A DNA stretch of 56,630 nucleotides from positions 1 through 56,630 of the forward strand of contig CANGPO010000009.1 of assembly GCA_947455705.1 (NCBI GenBank), in the 5' to 3' direction. Below are positions 15,928 through 24,716 of the stretch, piece by piece. Both the position numbers and the translations under genes were made by a program. The DNA comes from Actinomycetota bacterium (GTDB taxonomy: Bacteria; Actinomycetota; Actinomycetes; S36-B12; CAIYMF01). A model generated the notes under the pieces. The model had not been told where the DNA came from, searched no databases, and saw nothing but the letters and a program-made list of their open reading frames with translations. Within the stretch, counting starts at the first letter, position 1; every line of letters starts with the position of its first letter.

Positions 15928-18082
15928 CAAGGCTTTTCGCCAGATAGGGCTCGAGTGCTTTCGCGAACGTTGCCGTCAGGTGATTGGTGTCCCGGTACAC
16001 CAGATACTTACCGTGTGTGGCAGGGCACGTGCTGACGTCGCAGATTACGTCGGTGAGATCAACACCATGTGCACCATTGATGCCACGGGTCATTCCTACG
16101 TCGTACATCGGCTTGTCGAGAGCCGCACGCGTCACGTCGCAGCTCGACGGATTGTCCGTATTCTGCGCAACGCAGGATGCCATGTCTTTACCTGGCCAGG
16201 GAGTATCACGGAGAACAGCAACCGGAATGCCTGCCTCAGATAACACCTTGAGGGTTCTCGTCCAGCCCGCCTGCCACTGCGATCCGGCCTTTGAGGGATC
16301 GATCAACTGACCCGTCGATCTATCAACCAGAGACTCGGTTCTCGTACCAGCGGCAACGACTAAGGCTGGATGTTTGGCGATGATCGCGGCAAGCGTGTTC
16401 TGACGCCACTGATCACATTCGGTGTAGCCGCGTTTAAGGCTCCGATTAAAGATCGTCACATCCGGTGCTGGACACCCCGACTTGGTGTCACTAACCAACT
16501 CCCAATGCTGTGCCTTTGCCATCTTCTCAAGTGTGGGAAACCATTGCGCCGCATGGGAATCTCCGATGAGAACTATGCGAGTCTTTGAACCCACTGCACC
16601 AAACGCACAGGTAGGGGAGCGGGTTTCGGCATGCGCAAGATGGCAACCATCGGAGTAGGTGATGGGCAAGTCACCCCGAGCATTTTGCGGGTCAGGCGTT
16701 AACGGACCTTGTGGCCAACTTTGCGCGACTACTGCTAGTGGGGATTGCGATGGTTCGACGGCGGGGGAGGACGACTGCGATGCCGTCGGCGCAGCCGGGC
16801 GTCCAACTTGTTCGTCCGCGGACGTCGGCGCTGACGCTGTACTCGCCAACGCACCGCCACCGGGCAGCAACACCAGACCAATTCCTGTCAGCGCAGCAGC
16901 TAGAGACAGTGCTCCGCCCAACTTCAGCGAACGGGTGTTATCAGCAACCAGCGCAGGATTCATCCGCACCGGATTTTCCAAGAACCGAAACGTCACTGCG
17001 GCACATACGAAACTCAGCAATGCCAACACAAGCTTGAACCACAGCGCCAACGGGCCAAGCGCGCTAGCAGCTAAGACCAAGAAGGGCCAATGCCACAGGT
17101 ACCAGGAGTATGAAAGTCGGCCAACAGCACGCATCGGCCACGCACTCAATGGGTCTGCAACGGTTCGCATACCGGCGCGGGGCGATCCGTGTCGTCGCGA
17201 ACCCGAATCACCCGCTGCGATGATCGCCGCAGTACCCACGACGGGAAAGATCGCAGCAAACCCCGGGTAGGGCATGTCCGCGTTTATGAGGAAGATTGAT
17301 GCAACGAGGACGACCGCACCCGCCCATCCCAACGGAATCTTCCAGCGTGTCGACGATGTGGCCAAGACAGGAGCGGCAACGGCAAGTAAGCCACCAAGGG
17401 CAAACTCCCAACCGCGTGTTGGCATTGAGAAGAAGGCCCAAGGCTCAACCTTCGTCGTCAGCCACAAGGAGAAGATGAACGACGACACACCCAGAACGGA
17501 TAGCGCAATCCCCATGTTCGTTCGCGATATACCAACGCGCCCAATGCGTTTCGAGGCCAGTAGCAGGCCTAAGAGCAGAAGCGGCCACACAACATAGAAC
17601 TGCTCCTCAACCCCGAGCGACCAGAAATGCAAAACCGGACTTGGGGCCGCGTCGGATGCCAAGTAGTCGGTGGCCTGAGCCGCGAACCGCACGTTAGAGA
17701 CGTAGACCGCTGAGGTGACGACATCCCAACCGACATTGGCATGATCAAGCCGCGGGATCACCCACCATGAGACCAGAGCCGTGATGGCGAGAACCAACGT
17801 CGCCGCGGGCAGCAATCGACGCGCTCGTCTGGCCCAGAATCGGGGTAGATCGATGTGCCCGGTCAACGTGGCTTCCTTCACCAGCAATCCGGTAATCAGG
17901 AATCCGGAGATGACGAAGAAGACGTCGACGCCTACGAAGCCACCCGAGACGTAGGGGATGCCGACGTGGTACGCGACGACCGCCACGATCGCAATCGCAC
18001 GCAGTCCTTCGACATCAGGACGAAAGTGATGTGCCGGCGAGGCTCGTCGCGCAGATGCTGGGGCAAGCTGCTCGTGGACCAC
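15905..18082 (-). CDS. Acyltransferase 3 / SGNH fusion protein (OafA-like)
   Basis: A 725-aa membrane protein. The N-terminal part (about 20-380) has the acyltransferase-3 start motif FRPDVEGLRAIAIVAVVAYH with the conserved Arg and His, the V-G-V-D-V-F-F-V-I-S-G-F-L-I motif, and about ten helices. A P/S/T-rich linker (about 405-445) leads to a periplasmic SGNH domain with VLIGDSHAAQW (nucleophile Ser) and, near the C-terminus, DTNHLT (catalytic Asp and His). Such fusions move acetyl or other acyl groups across the membrane onto cell-surface sugars or lipids. The GTG start is supported by a TATGCT box 6 nt upstream. Confidence 0.9.
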   Translation of the reverse strand: MVHEQLAPASARRASPAHHFRPDVEGLRAIAIVAVVAYHVGIPYVSGGFVGVDVFFVISGFLITGLLVKEATLTGHIDLPRFWARRARRLLPAATLVLAITALVSWWVIPRLDHANVGWDVVTSAVYVSNVRFAAQATDYLASDAAPSPVLHFWSLGVEEQFYVVWPLLLLGLLLASKRIGRVGISRTNMGIALSVLGVSSFIFSLWLTTKVEPWAFFSMPTRGWEFALGGLLAVAAPVLATSSTRWKIPLGWAGAVVLVASIFLINADMPYPGFAAIFPVVGTAAIIAAGDSGSRRHGSPRAGMRTVADPLSAWPMRAVGRLSYSWYLWHWPFLVLAASALGPLALWFKLVLALLSFVCAAVTFRFLENPVRMNPALVADNTRSLKLGGALSLAAALTGIGLVLLPGGGALASTASAPTSADEQVGRPAAPTASQSSSPAVEPSQSPLAVVAQSWPQGPLTPDPQNARGDLPITYSDGCHLAHAETRSPTCAFGAVGSKTRIVLIGDSHAAQWFPTLEKMAKAQHWELVSDTKSGCPAPDVTIFNRSLKRGYTECDQWRQNTLAAIIAKHPALVVAAGTRTESLVDRSTGQLIDPSKAGSQWQAGWTRTLKVLSEAGIPVAVLRDTPWPGKDMASCVAQNTDNPSSCDVTRAALDKPMYDVGMTRGINGAHGVDLTDVICDVSTCPATHGKYLVYRDTNHLTATFAKALEPYLAKSLVPLVTSR

Positions 18083-18088
18083 CCCTTG

Positions 18089-18094
18089 AGCATA
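18089..18094 (-). promoter_or_regulatory. -10 box of a leaderless promoter for the acyltransferase gene
   Basis: TATGCT on the reverse strand, exactly 6 nt before the GTG at 18082, in the 30-bp gap behind dcd. Confidence 0.6.
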
Positions 18095-18112
18095 AGCGCC
18101 AGTGCAGCGCGT

Positions 18113-18688
18113 TTAGATCTCAGTGCGGTGGAAGTTCAGATAGCTCTTACTTGCTGTCGGCCCACGCTGTCCTTGATAACGAGATCCGTACGCTGACGAT
18201 CCGTATGGCTGCTCAGCTGGGCTTGAGAGTCGGATCAAACAGAGCTGACCAATCTTCATGCCCGCCCACAACTTGATCGGCAGGGTCGCCACGTTCGACA
18301 ACTCGAGAGTCACATGGCCGCTAAAACCAGGGTCGATGAATCCCGCCGTTGAGTGGGTCAAGAGGCCAAGACGTCCCAGTGACGACTTACCTTCGAGGCG
18401 GCCAGCAACATCGTCGGGCAACGTCACAACTTCGTATGTAGACGCCAGAACGAATTCACCGGGATGCAGGATGAAGGGTTCGCCATCGGCCGGCTCAACC
18501 ATCCGAGTCAGCTCGGGCTGCTCTTCGGCGGGGTCGATATGCGGATAACGATGGTTCTCAAACACCCGAAAGTACTTGTCGAGACGAACGTCAACGCTGG
18601 ACGGTTGCACCATCGCAGCATCAAAGGGGTCTAGGACGACCCGTCCCGCAGCCAACTCGGCGCGAATATCGCGGTCCGATAGAAGCAC
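18113..18688 (-). CDS. dcd: dCTP deaminase (dUMP-forming type)
   Basis: A 191-aa trimeric nucleotide enzyme. It opens [15 protein letters not shown] and contains the substrate motif [15 protein letters not shown] and [20 protein letters not shown], including the catalytic Glu of the last motif, plus a C-terminal [10 protein letters not shown] lid. It is strongly similar to mycobacterial Dcd, a bifunctional dCTP deaminase/dUTPase that yields dUMP for thymidylate synthesis. By that similarity the bifunctional activity is likely. A GGGAGGAATT ribosome binding site precedes the GTG start. Confidence 0.95.
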   Translation of the reverse strand: MLLSDRDIRAELAAGRVVLDPFDAAMVQPSSVDVRLDKYFRVFENHRYPHIDPAEEQPELTRMVEPADGEPFILHPGEFVLASTYEVVTLPDDVAGRLEGKSSLGRLGLLTHSTAGFIDPGFSGHVTLELSNVATLPIKLWAGMKIGQLCLIRLSSPAEQPYGSSAYGSRYQGQRGPTASKSYLNFHRTEI

Positions 18689-18760
18689 AATTCCTCCCGG
18701 TATTTCGCTGTCTCGGTGAGGTTACCGGGTTGGCCGCCCGCGCGTCGGCCCGACCCGCAT

Positions 18761-18797
18761 TCCCACGTCGATTCCCCGACGGGGTCAGCCCGTGGGA
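18761..18797. terminator. Nested hairpin terminator after the 577-aa secreted protein gene
   Basis: TCCCACG (18761-18767) pairs with CGTGGGA (18791-18797), and inside them CCCCG-A-CGGGG (18774-18784) forms a second stem. The structure spans the stop codon region at 18785. No T-run; terminator role inferred from position. Confidence 0.5.
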
Positions 18798-20518
18798 GCG
18801 ACGGAAGCCGATGGACGTGGATCGGCCGGTGGCGTTGGGACGGCAGGGAGCGTGGGGACCGGTTGATCGAGAATGACCGGTCTGTCAGGCGGACAACCAA
18901 CAGGCCCAGTGGGGCTTGGTAGCACGGTTGGCGTGTCGGAGGGAGTTGATGGGCCGGTCGGAATTGCGGTGGGGCTCGACGTATCCGTGGGGTTGGCGCC
19001 CGTACTGTCTGTGGGCGACGGTGTCGGGCTAGACACAGTTGGGGCGGGCGTCGGAGTCAGGACCGGAGGTGGTGTGTACGCCGGCGCGTTGGCACATGCG
19101 GTGAGCGCGGCGTCGTAGGCGGCTTGTGCCTGTTGTTGATCACTAAGGAACAACTGCTGGGCAGCGAGCGCATCGTTGTACTCACGAACGGCGAGGTCGT
19201 ACGCCTCGCGCTGAGCTGAGATCGAATCCCATGCCAACGCCACATCACGAACGGCAGCGGCGTACACCAAGAACGCCTGCAACTGCTTCGCGAAATCGGG
19301 CACGGCCTGCCAATACGCCAATGTGTTGGCCTGCCAGGCCTCCTGTCCCTGCTGTAGGGTCGCCCGCGCTTCATCAGCCAGTCCCTGGGCAAGTGCTACC
19401 TGTTGAACTTGGTCATACCGCGGCGGTACCTGCCCGGTAAAAGCCCAGCCGCAGCCAGGGCCAATCGGATCCGGTGCTCGCGAGGGCACAGAGGTTGCGG
19501 TCGGCGGCAGGGTTGGTTGGACTAGTGCATCCGGCGTGGCTACCGGAGTCGGTAAATCATTGGGCCACACCGGATCAGCTGGACGTGTCGGGAGCGAAAT
19601 CGACGGCACCGGTGCCGGTACGTAGTTCTGAGGTACGGGGGTTGCACCAGGTGGAAGGGTGGGCCACGGAGCCTTGGGCACCGACACTGGGACCTGATTG
19701 ATAAGGCCGGTGAAGTCGCTAGCCGCAAGCCACGGGGACCGCGCCGCGTCTGCCAACACCGAATCAACAGATGCGCACGACCCAGCCACTGACGCAAGCA
19801 ATAGTTCGTCCAACTGCAAAGCCTTCGTGCCAAGACTGCTATTCATTGTCCTGGGCGCATTCACCCACGACAGGATGTCGCCGCGACGCCACATCAACGA
19901 CTCTGTGGGTGCGCCGCGCACATTCGTTCCCCACACCACGAGAGCATCGGTTGATGGCGTGGCATTCGTCGCGCCAGTGCGCGATGGCCCGGGCACGGAA
20001 TAACTACTCGCACCTGCGCAGGACGACAGTTTCTGCTGCCAGTCTTGAAAGGCACCAGCACCAAGGCCAGCAGAGTACGCCATGACAGTCACCATGACTT
20101 GGCCGCCAACAGCCTGATAAGCGCGTGAGCCTGCTACCGCAGGCCCTGGGCCCTTCGGTCGGCCACACAACTCGTCGTACGGGGTGCCGGCCGTCCAAGA
20201 AATCTCGCCGACCGGTTGCCACGAGGAGTTAGCTGAGGCGTTGAGCAGGGTGGTGAAACTTTGATGCGCCGGGGTCTGCGTAACAGCCACAACCGTTCGC
20301 GGTGGGAGCGTCTCGGTCGGCGGTGCCACATCGGCCGGTCCGCGGCCTAAAAGGGGGACGCCGGCAGCCGTCACAGCCAGTGCCGTTCCGCCGACGAGAG
20401 CAATAGCCGCACCAGCGGTGAGCACACCTGCCAGTCGGCCCCGCGAACGCGGGGGATTGGCCGAGGCCGGCGTCGTCCGCGGTTGGGCGGGGCGCGCAGC
20501 AGCCGAATGACGACCCAC
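18785..20518 (-). CDS. Membrane-anchored or secreted protein of unknown function
   Basis: A 577-aa protein that I do not recognise. A basic, Pro-rich cytoplasmic start (1-28) precedes one hydrophobic segment (about 29-55), either an anchor or an uncleaved signal. An extracellular domain follows (about 80-260) with spaced cysteines (ELCGRP, LSSCAG, GSCASV), like PknH-sensor-type or lipoprotein LpqN-like domains of actinobacteria. Then come a Pro-rich linker, a long Ala/Gln-rich helical region (about 385-475, coiled-coil-like) and a P/T/S-rich tail with a last Cys. It is divergent from the penicillin-binding protein gene across a 191-bp gap, so a cell-wall-related role is possible. The GTG start has a GGGGGTG upstream. 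Confidence 0.7.
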   Translation of the reverse strand: MGRHSAAARPAQPRTTPASANPPRSRGRLAGVLTAGAAIALVGGTALAVTAAGVPLLGRGPADVAPPTETLPPRTVVAVTQTPAHQSFTTLLNASANSSWQPVGEISWTAGTPYDELCGRPKGPGPAVAGSRAYQAVGGQVMVTVMAYSAGLGAGAFQDWQQKLSSCAGASSYSVPGPSRTGATNATPSTDALVVWGTNVRGAPTESLMWRRGDILSWVNAPRTMNSSLGTKALQLDELLLASVAGSCASVDSVLADAARSPWLAASDFTGLINQVPVSVPKAPWPTLPPGATPVPQNYVPAPVPSISLPTRPADPVWPNDLPTPVATPDALVQPTLPPTATSVPSRAPDPIGPGCGWAFTGQVPPRYDQVQQVALAQGLADEARATLQQGQEAWQANTLAYWQAVPDFAKQLQAFLVYAAAVRDVALAWDSISAQREAYDLAVREYNDALAAQQLFLSDQQQAQAAYDAALTACANAPAYTPPPVLTPTPAPTVSSPTPSPTDSTGANPTDTSSPTAIPTGPSTPSDTPTVLPSPTGPVGCPPDRPVILDQPVPTLPAVPTPPADPRPSASVAPTG

Positions 20519-20639
20519 CGCTCACACCCCCAGATCCTCGGATTCGGCCCAAAACAACCGATACTTATACATGGAACGTCCGTGACGTCACCATCGTCCT
20601 ACAAACGAGTCGCACAGCCACGACCACACGACCAGTCGA

Positions 20640-20655
20640 GTTACGAACAGGTAAC
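20640..20655. promoter_or_regulatory. Palindrome GTTAC-N6-GTAAC upstream of the penicillin-binding protein gene
   Basis: GTTAC GAACAG GTAAC, followed 4 nt later by a possible -10 box TACGTT (20660-20665). The same half-sites with the same spacing recur upstream of fadE5 (32432-32447), which suggests one shared regulator. Confidence 0.35.
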
Positions 20656-20709
20656 CGCCTACGTTCATCATGCAGGCATTTACCTCTGAAGGAAGCGAGC
20701 GCTACCCCG

Positions 20710-23088
20710 GTGAGTCCTACGACACCACGCGGACGTCGCGCACGTGTTGCTGGCCTCGACGACTTGTTTGACGGTGGGCTGCCCAGTGCAGTTCCCATCG
20801 CAGAGGAGAAAAGGGCCACTCATGCCGGCCGATTTCCTCGTTGGCTAGCCTGGTCAGGAATCATTGGACTCGCAGCAGCCTGTTTGGCCGCTCCGTTCGT
20901 GTTTCCCCCTGCGCTGATCACACGCCAAGTCGCGTACGGCTGGGAAGACCTGCCCACAAGCTTGCCCTTGGCAGCTGAGTTACCTCTGCGCAGTGAACTC
21001 GTCGACCGCAACGGCAAGACCTTCGCAGTGATCTACGGACAGAATCGCACTCCGGTCACGCTCAAAGAAGTGGCCAAACCAGCAATCGACGCACTCTTGG
21101 CTACTGAAGACGACCGGTTTTACCAACATGGCGCGTTTGATCCAGTTGGCCTCGCTCGTGCGGTCGTGCACAACCGCAGTGGTGGCTCGAGGCAAGGAGG
21201 TTCTGGAATCACGCAGCAGTACGTCAAGAACCTCCTGCTATCTCAGGCCAACACCCAGCAGGAGGCCGATGTCGTAACCGAAGCGACGTTGGGACGCAAG
21301 ATCCGAGAACTTCGCTACGCCGTTTCACTCGAAAGCACGATGACCAAGGACGAGATCCTTGAGCGCTACCTCAATACCGTGAACTTCGGTGATGGCGCAT
21401 GGGGGATTGGTGCGGCAGCCCTGCACTACTTCAACGTGCCGGCGTCGAAATTATCGATTCCGCAGGCGGCAACCTTGATCGGCATTCTGAAGTCGCCAAC
21501 CAATTACAACCCCGTCGATAATCCGGAGCGAAGCCACATCCGTCGCGATGTCGTGCTGGATCGCATGCTGTCGGCCAACCGCATCTCGCAGGCCCAATAC
21601 GACAAAGCGATAGCCACATCGCTGAAACTCAACGTGACCGATCCGCCACGTGGGTGCGGTGCTTCGAAGTACCCCTTCTACTGTCAGTGGGTTCTGGATG
21701 AAATCGCCCACGATCCCGGATTCGGGGCCACCCCTGAAGCCCGTCAAGAACTGCTGTTCCGTGGTGGCTTAACGATTCACACCGCACTTGATCCAACTGC
21801 GATGAGTCTGGCAACGAAAGCTGCCCAACGAGCTTTGGATCCCACGAATCGGGTGGCCACCGGTGTAGCGATCGTCGAACCAGGCACAGGTGACGTACGT
21901 GCGTTGGCCACAAATCGGCTGTGGGGACGAAACTCAGCCAAGGGCCAAACTCAAATCGTTTTACCTGCGCGTCCCGCATTCCAACCTGGCTCGAACTTTA
22001 AGCCGATCACGTTGGCCACCGCGATCGAACAGGGCTTCTCGCTGGCGACGACCTTCGACACCCCCAATGGTTACAAGCCCGCAAACATGAATTACCCCGA
22101 CGGCGGATTCCACAACGACAACGACCGCAACAACGGCGTACTCAATGCAACACAGGCCACAGCGCGCTCGGTCAACACCTGGTACATCCAACTCGAGGAA
22201 CGTTATGGAGTGTTGCCAGTAGCGGACATGGCCGAACGGCTTGGAATCACGAGCCTGCCACGCAGCGGAAAGCACAAGATCACCAGCAAAGACGCCTCGC
22301 TAACCCTTGGCACGTACGAGGTGTCACCCCTTGAGATGGCATCCGTCTACGCGACGTTCGCCAGTGGTGGCATTCAATGTCGACCCGTCGGTGTCCTAGC
22401 AATGACCGATCGAACCGGGAAGAAGGTGAACGTCCCTACAGCTCAGTGCCATCGGGCCATCTCACCTTACGTCGCCGATTCAGTGAGTCAGGTTATGCGT
22501 GCAGTTTTCTCACCGTACGGAACAGGTGCAGGACTTGATCTAGGTGGACGGCCGATCGCCGGTAAGACTGGTACAACCAATGACTCCGCGGCAACCTGGT
22601 TCTCTGGTTTCACCCCGCAGTACGCAATGAGTGTGTGGGTAGGCGATCCTCGAGGTGGTCAGAAGTATCCGCTGCACAACATCGAGGCCTACGGCCAACG
22701 GATTGGGACTGTCTACGGACGTAGTGTGGCTGGACCGATCTGGCAAGAGACCATGCGCGGCTTACACGAGGCATTGCCCGTCAAGCAGTTTGAATCTCCC
22801 ACCGCATCGGCGATGTCTGGCCTCGTGCCACCCGTGCCCGATGTGCGGGGTATGTCACGCGATGCCGCCGTGACTGCCTTGCTCGATGCGGGCTTCCGGG
22901 TGCGCCTGTCGCCCACGACCGCGGCACCTGATCCCAACCTGCCCCCAGGTCAAGTGGCATCCCAGTCACCGGTGTCAGGATCGTTGAAGGAATACAACTC
23001 AGTGGTCTCGCTAACGCTGACCGACGGAAGTGACGTACGTGCGGCAATCCCAGCGCCATGGCAGGTCCCGCCCGTTGTCAGCCCGTAG
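20710..23088 (+). CDS. Class A penicillin-binding protein with PASTA domain
   Basis: A 792-aa bifunctional peptidoglycan synthase. A cytoplasmic stretch and one membrane helix (about 43-68) are followed by a GT51 glycosyltransferase with the catalytic Glu133 in ATEDDRFYQHGAFD and the GGSGITQQYVKN motif. The transpeptidase has Ser428-x-x-Lys431 in PGSNFKP, S-V-N (487-489) and K-T-G (619-621). A single PASTA domain lies at about 706-773 and may bind muropeptide or beta-lactam. It polymerises and cross-links the wall, like PonA1/PonA2. The GTG start is uncertain: the nearest Shine-Dalgarno-like GGAAG is 14 nt away. Confidence 0.93.
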   Translation: MSPTTPRGRRARVAGLDDLFDGGLPSAVPIAEEKRATHAGRFPRWLAWSGIIGLAAACLAAPFVFPPALITRQVAYGWEDLPTSLPLAAELPLRSELVDRNGKTFAVIYGQNRTPVTLKEVAKPAIDALLATEDDRFYQHGAFDPVGLARAVVHNRSGGSRQGGSGITQQYVKNLLLSQANTQQEADVVTEATLGRKIRELRYAVSLESTMTKDEILERYLNTVNFGDGAWGIGAAALHYFNVPASKLSIPQAATLIGILKSPTNYNPVDNPERSHIRRDVVLDRMLSANRISQAQYDKAIATSLKLNVTDPPRGCGASKYPFYCQWVLDEIAHDPGFGATPEARQELLFRGGLTIHTALDPTAMSLATKAAQRALDPTNRVATGVAIVEPGTGDVRALATNRLWGRNSAKGQTQIVLPARPAFQPGSNFKPITLATAIEQGFSLATTFDTPNGYKPANMNYPDGGFHNDNDRNNGVLNATQATARSVNTWYIQLEERYGVLPVADMAERLGITSLPRSGKHKITSKDASLTLGTYEVSPLEMASVYATFASGGIQCRPVGVLAMTDRTGKKVNVPTAQCHRAISPYVADSVSQVMRAVFSPYGTGAGLDLGGRPIAGKTGTTNDSAATWFSGFTPQYAMSVWVGDPRGGQKYPLHNIEAYGQRIGTVYGRSVAGPIWQETMRGLHEALPVKQFESPTASAMSGLVPPVPDVRGMSRDAAVTALLDAGFRVRLSPTTAAPDPNLPPGQVASQSPVSGSLKEYNSVVSLTLTDGSDVRAAIPAPWQVPPVVSP

Positions 23089-23111
23089 AGTTCGTAGACG
23101 CCAGGAATTAC

Positions 23112-23128
23112 TGACGCCACGAGCGTCA
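23112..23128. terminator. Short hairpin after the penicillin-binding protein gene
   Basis: TGACGC-CACGA-GCGTCA, 24 bp behind the stop codon. Six perfect pairs and no T-run; a weak terminator or an operator. A second tight inverted repeat, GCCCGTCGGGC, follows at 23142-23152. Confidence 0.35.
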
Positions 23129-23153
23129 TGCGTGCACTTATGCCCGTCGGGCG

Positions 23154-23167
23154 GGGATAGTTATCCC
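23154..23167. promoter_or_regulatory. 14-bp palindrome upstream of the methyltransferase-like gene
   Basis: GGGATAGTTATCCC, six perfect pairs around GT, ending 21 bp before the GTG start. The position fits an operator. Confidence 0.35.
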
Positions 23168-23188
23168 AACTACTGAAAGGTGCAAATA

Positions 23189-23869
23189 GTGGATCACGGT
23201 CATGCGCTCCTTCTGCGTGCCCTTCAGGAACGTCGACCCGAGTGGCTAACTCGCACCGGCATCTCAATGCTGGAAGTCGGAACGACGCGCGAACCACTTC
23301 CGAGTCAGGATTCAACACGCATTCTTTCGGCCTTTTGCCAGGAACATTCGTGGTCGTTCACGACCTGCGATATGGATCCGGTTAACTCCGAACATGCACG
23401 TGAACTTTTCGCTTCAATGGGCGCACCGTTCGTCGCGGTGACCGCCAAGGGCGAGGACTACATCCGAACACAAAACCGGGCTTTCGACGTTGTCTACCTC
23501 GACGCTTACGACTTTGACCACGGTAAGCACAGCGAACAGCGCCAGGAGCGTTACGAAGAATTCCTTGGGTCGCGAATCGATCAGGATGCCTGCGAGGTCA
23601 TGCACCTTGAGGCAATGCAGGGGATGAACCATGCAGGACGTAAAGGCTGCTTAGTCGTCATCGACGACACCTGGCGAGACGGCCCGACTAAGCCATGGAA
23701 AGGCAAAGGTCCACGAGCTATACCGTGGGCACTTCGAAATGGTTGGGAATTGACCATGGAGCTACCTGATTACCGAGCGGTTGTGCTGGAGCTCGATCCG
23801 ACCTACTACCGTCCCGACCAACGACTTGCCCGCGCCGCTAAGCGGTTCGGACGCAAGCTAGGCGGCTGA
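23189..23869 (+). CDS. Class I SAM-dependent methyltransferase-like protein
   Basis: A 226-aa Rossmann-like protein. The segment G-I-S-M-L-E-V-G-T-T-R-E in the first third fits motif I of class I methyltransferases, with a degenerate Gly-rich loop, and F-D-V-V-Y-L-D-A-Y-D-F-D-H fits the motif IV strand with its acidic end. The later C-L-V-V-I-D-D-T-W segment is typical of Methyltransf_24/FkbM-like families in which the acidic pair binds a metal or substrate. The substrate is unknown. The frame opens at 23180, but a GAAAGG 8 nt before the GTG at 23189 makes that the better start. The C-terminal tail is basic. Confidence 0.65.
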   Translation: MDHGHALLLRALQERRPEWLTRTGISMLEVGTTREPLPSQDSTRILSAFCQEHSWSFTTCDMDPVNSEHARELFASMGAPFVAVTAKGEDYIRTQNRAFDVVYLDAYDFDHGKHSEQRQERYEEFLGSRIDQDACEVMHLEAMQGMNHAGRKGCLVVIDDTWRDGPTKPWKGKGPRAIPWALRNGWELTMELPDYRAVVLELDPTYYRPDQRLARAAKRFGRKLGG

Positions 23870-23892
23870 TCGGTCCGTTCACCCCGGGATCC

Positions 23893-24642
23893 TTATGGGG
23901 TTAGGTGTGCTCTCACCAAAGCGTCAACGGCAGCCCGATCACCGTCGACGTGGAGGTGCTCGACGTCGAGACGACCCCACACGAGCTTGAGCAACTCTGC
24001 AGCGGTGCCGACGATCGTCGCCGCGGGAATGGCATCAGTTGATGTGCCGTCGCCAGTTAACACAAGGGTTGCTGGCTGACCGTCGCTAATCTGCAGAGCA
24101 ACTGCGTGGGTCAGTGGTTCGGTTCGTCCAAGTCGAACTTGGCGCGGAAAGAACATCGTCACAACTTCATCAATGCCGTCGCGAGTGAGCTCGTCGTCAA
24201 TCGTCAGCGCTAAACCCAATGCACTTTGCACATCCCACAGGTGAACGAATGTCTCCAACGCTTGACGGCGAATCCAAAACTCGACGAGTCGTGGCTCGGG
24301 CCCGAACGTCCACGTCGGTGATTGCGGATCTGTCGTCGACAGAACCTCATGCAGTTGATGAGCACCTTCGGTTAACCACGAGGAGAGTTGGTGTCGATCG
24401 GTCGGCCCTTCAGGTTCTTCACCTGGAGCACCCGTGACCACCACATCATGTGCCCACCGATGAATCCCGCCAAGGTGCCGGGCAAGCTCCCCCAGGTTCC
24501 AATCACGACAGAACGGGACTGGACGTTCATGATCTGCCGTGCCTACTAGGTCGATAAAGGAACGGGAATCACGGGCCAGCGCATCCACATACGCACAAGG
24601 AGTCAGCACCGTCTGATCATGACATCCCATTGGCGATGACAT
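23893..24642 (-). CDS. Maleylpyruvate isomerase-family (DinB/MDMPI) mycothiol-dependent protein
   Basis: A 249-aa protein with an MDMPI N-terminal four-helix bundle (about 10-150) and a C-terminal SCP-like domain (about 160-245). Marks are W-N-L-G-E-L-A-R-H-L-G-G-I-H-R-W-A (metal-ligand His) and R-R-Q-A-L-E-T-F-V-H-L-W-D-V (second His, with the typical Glu-x-x-x-His spacing). Family members use mycothiol as thiol cofactor, so the gene suggests a mycothiol-producing actinobacterium. The particular reaction is unknown. The ATG at 24642 has no ribosome binding site but a TAGTCG 6 nt upstream, a weak leaderless -10 box. Confidence 0.85.
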   Translation of the reverse strand: MSSPMGCHDQTVLTPCAYVDALARDSRSFIDLVGTADHERPVPFCRDWNLGELARHLGGIHRWAHDVVVTGAPGEEPEGPTDRHQLSSWLTEGAHQLHEVLSTTDPQSPTWTFGPEPRLVEFWIRRQALETFVHLWDVQSALGLALTIDDELTRDGIDEVVTMFFPRQVRLGRTEPLTHAVALQISDGQPATLVLTGDGTSTDAIPAATIVGTAAELLKLVWGRLDVEHLHVDGDRAAVDALVRAHLTP

Positions 24643-24648
24643 GGGCTT

Positions 24649-24654
24649 CGACTA
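24649..24654 (-). promoter_or_regulatory. Weak candidate -10 box for the MDMPI gene
   Basis: TAGTCG on the reverse strand with the 6-nt spacing seen elsewhere, but lacking the final T. Confidence 0.25.
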
Positions 24655-24716
24655 CTGTGCATCGCAGCCAACGTTTTCTCCGCGGCTAGGGGTGGGCACC
24701 GACTTTAGGAGTGCGC

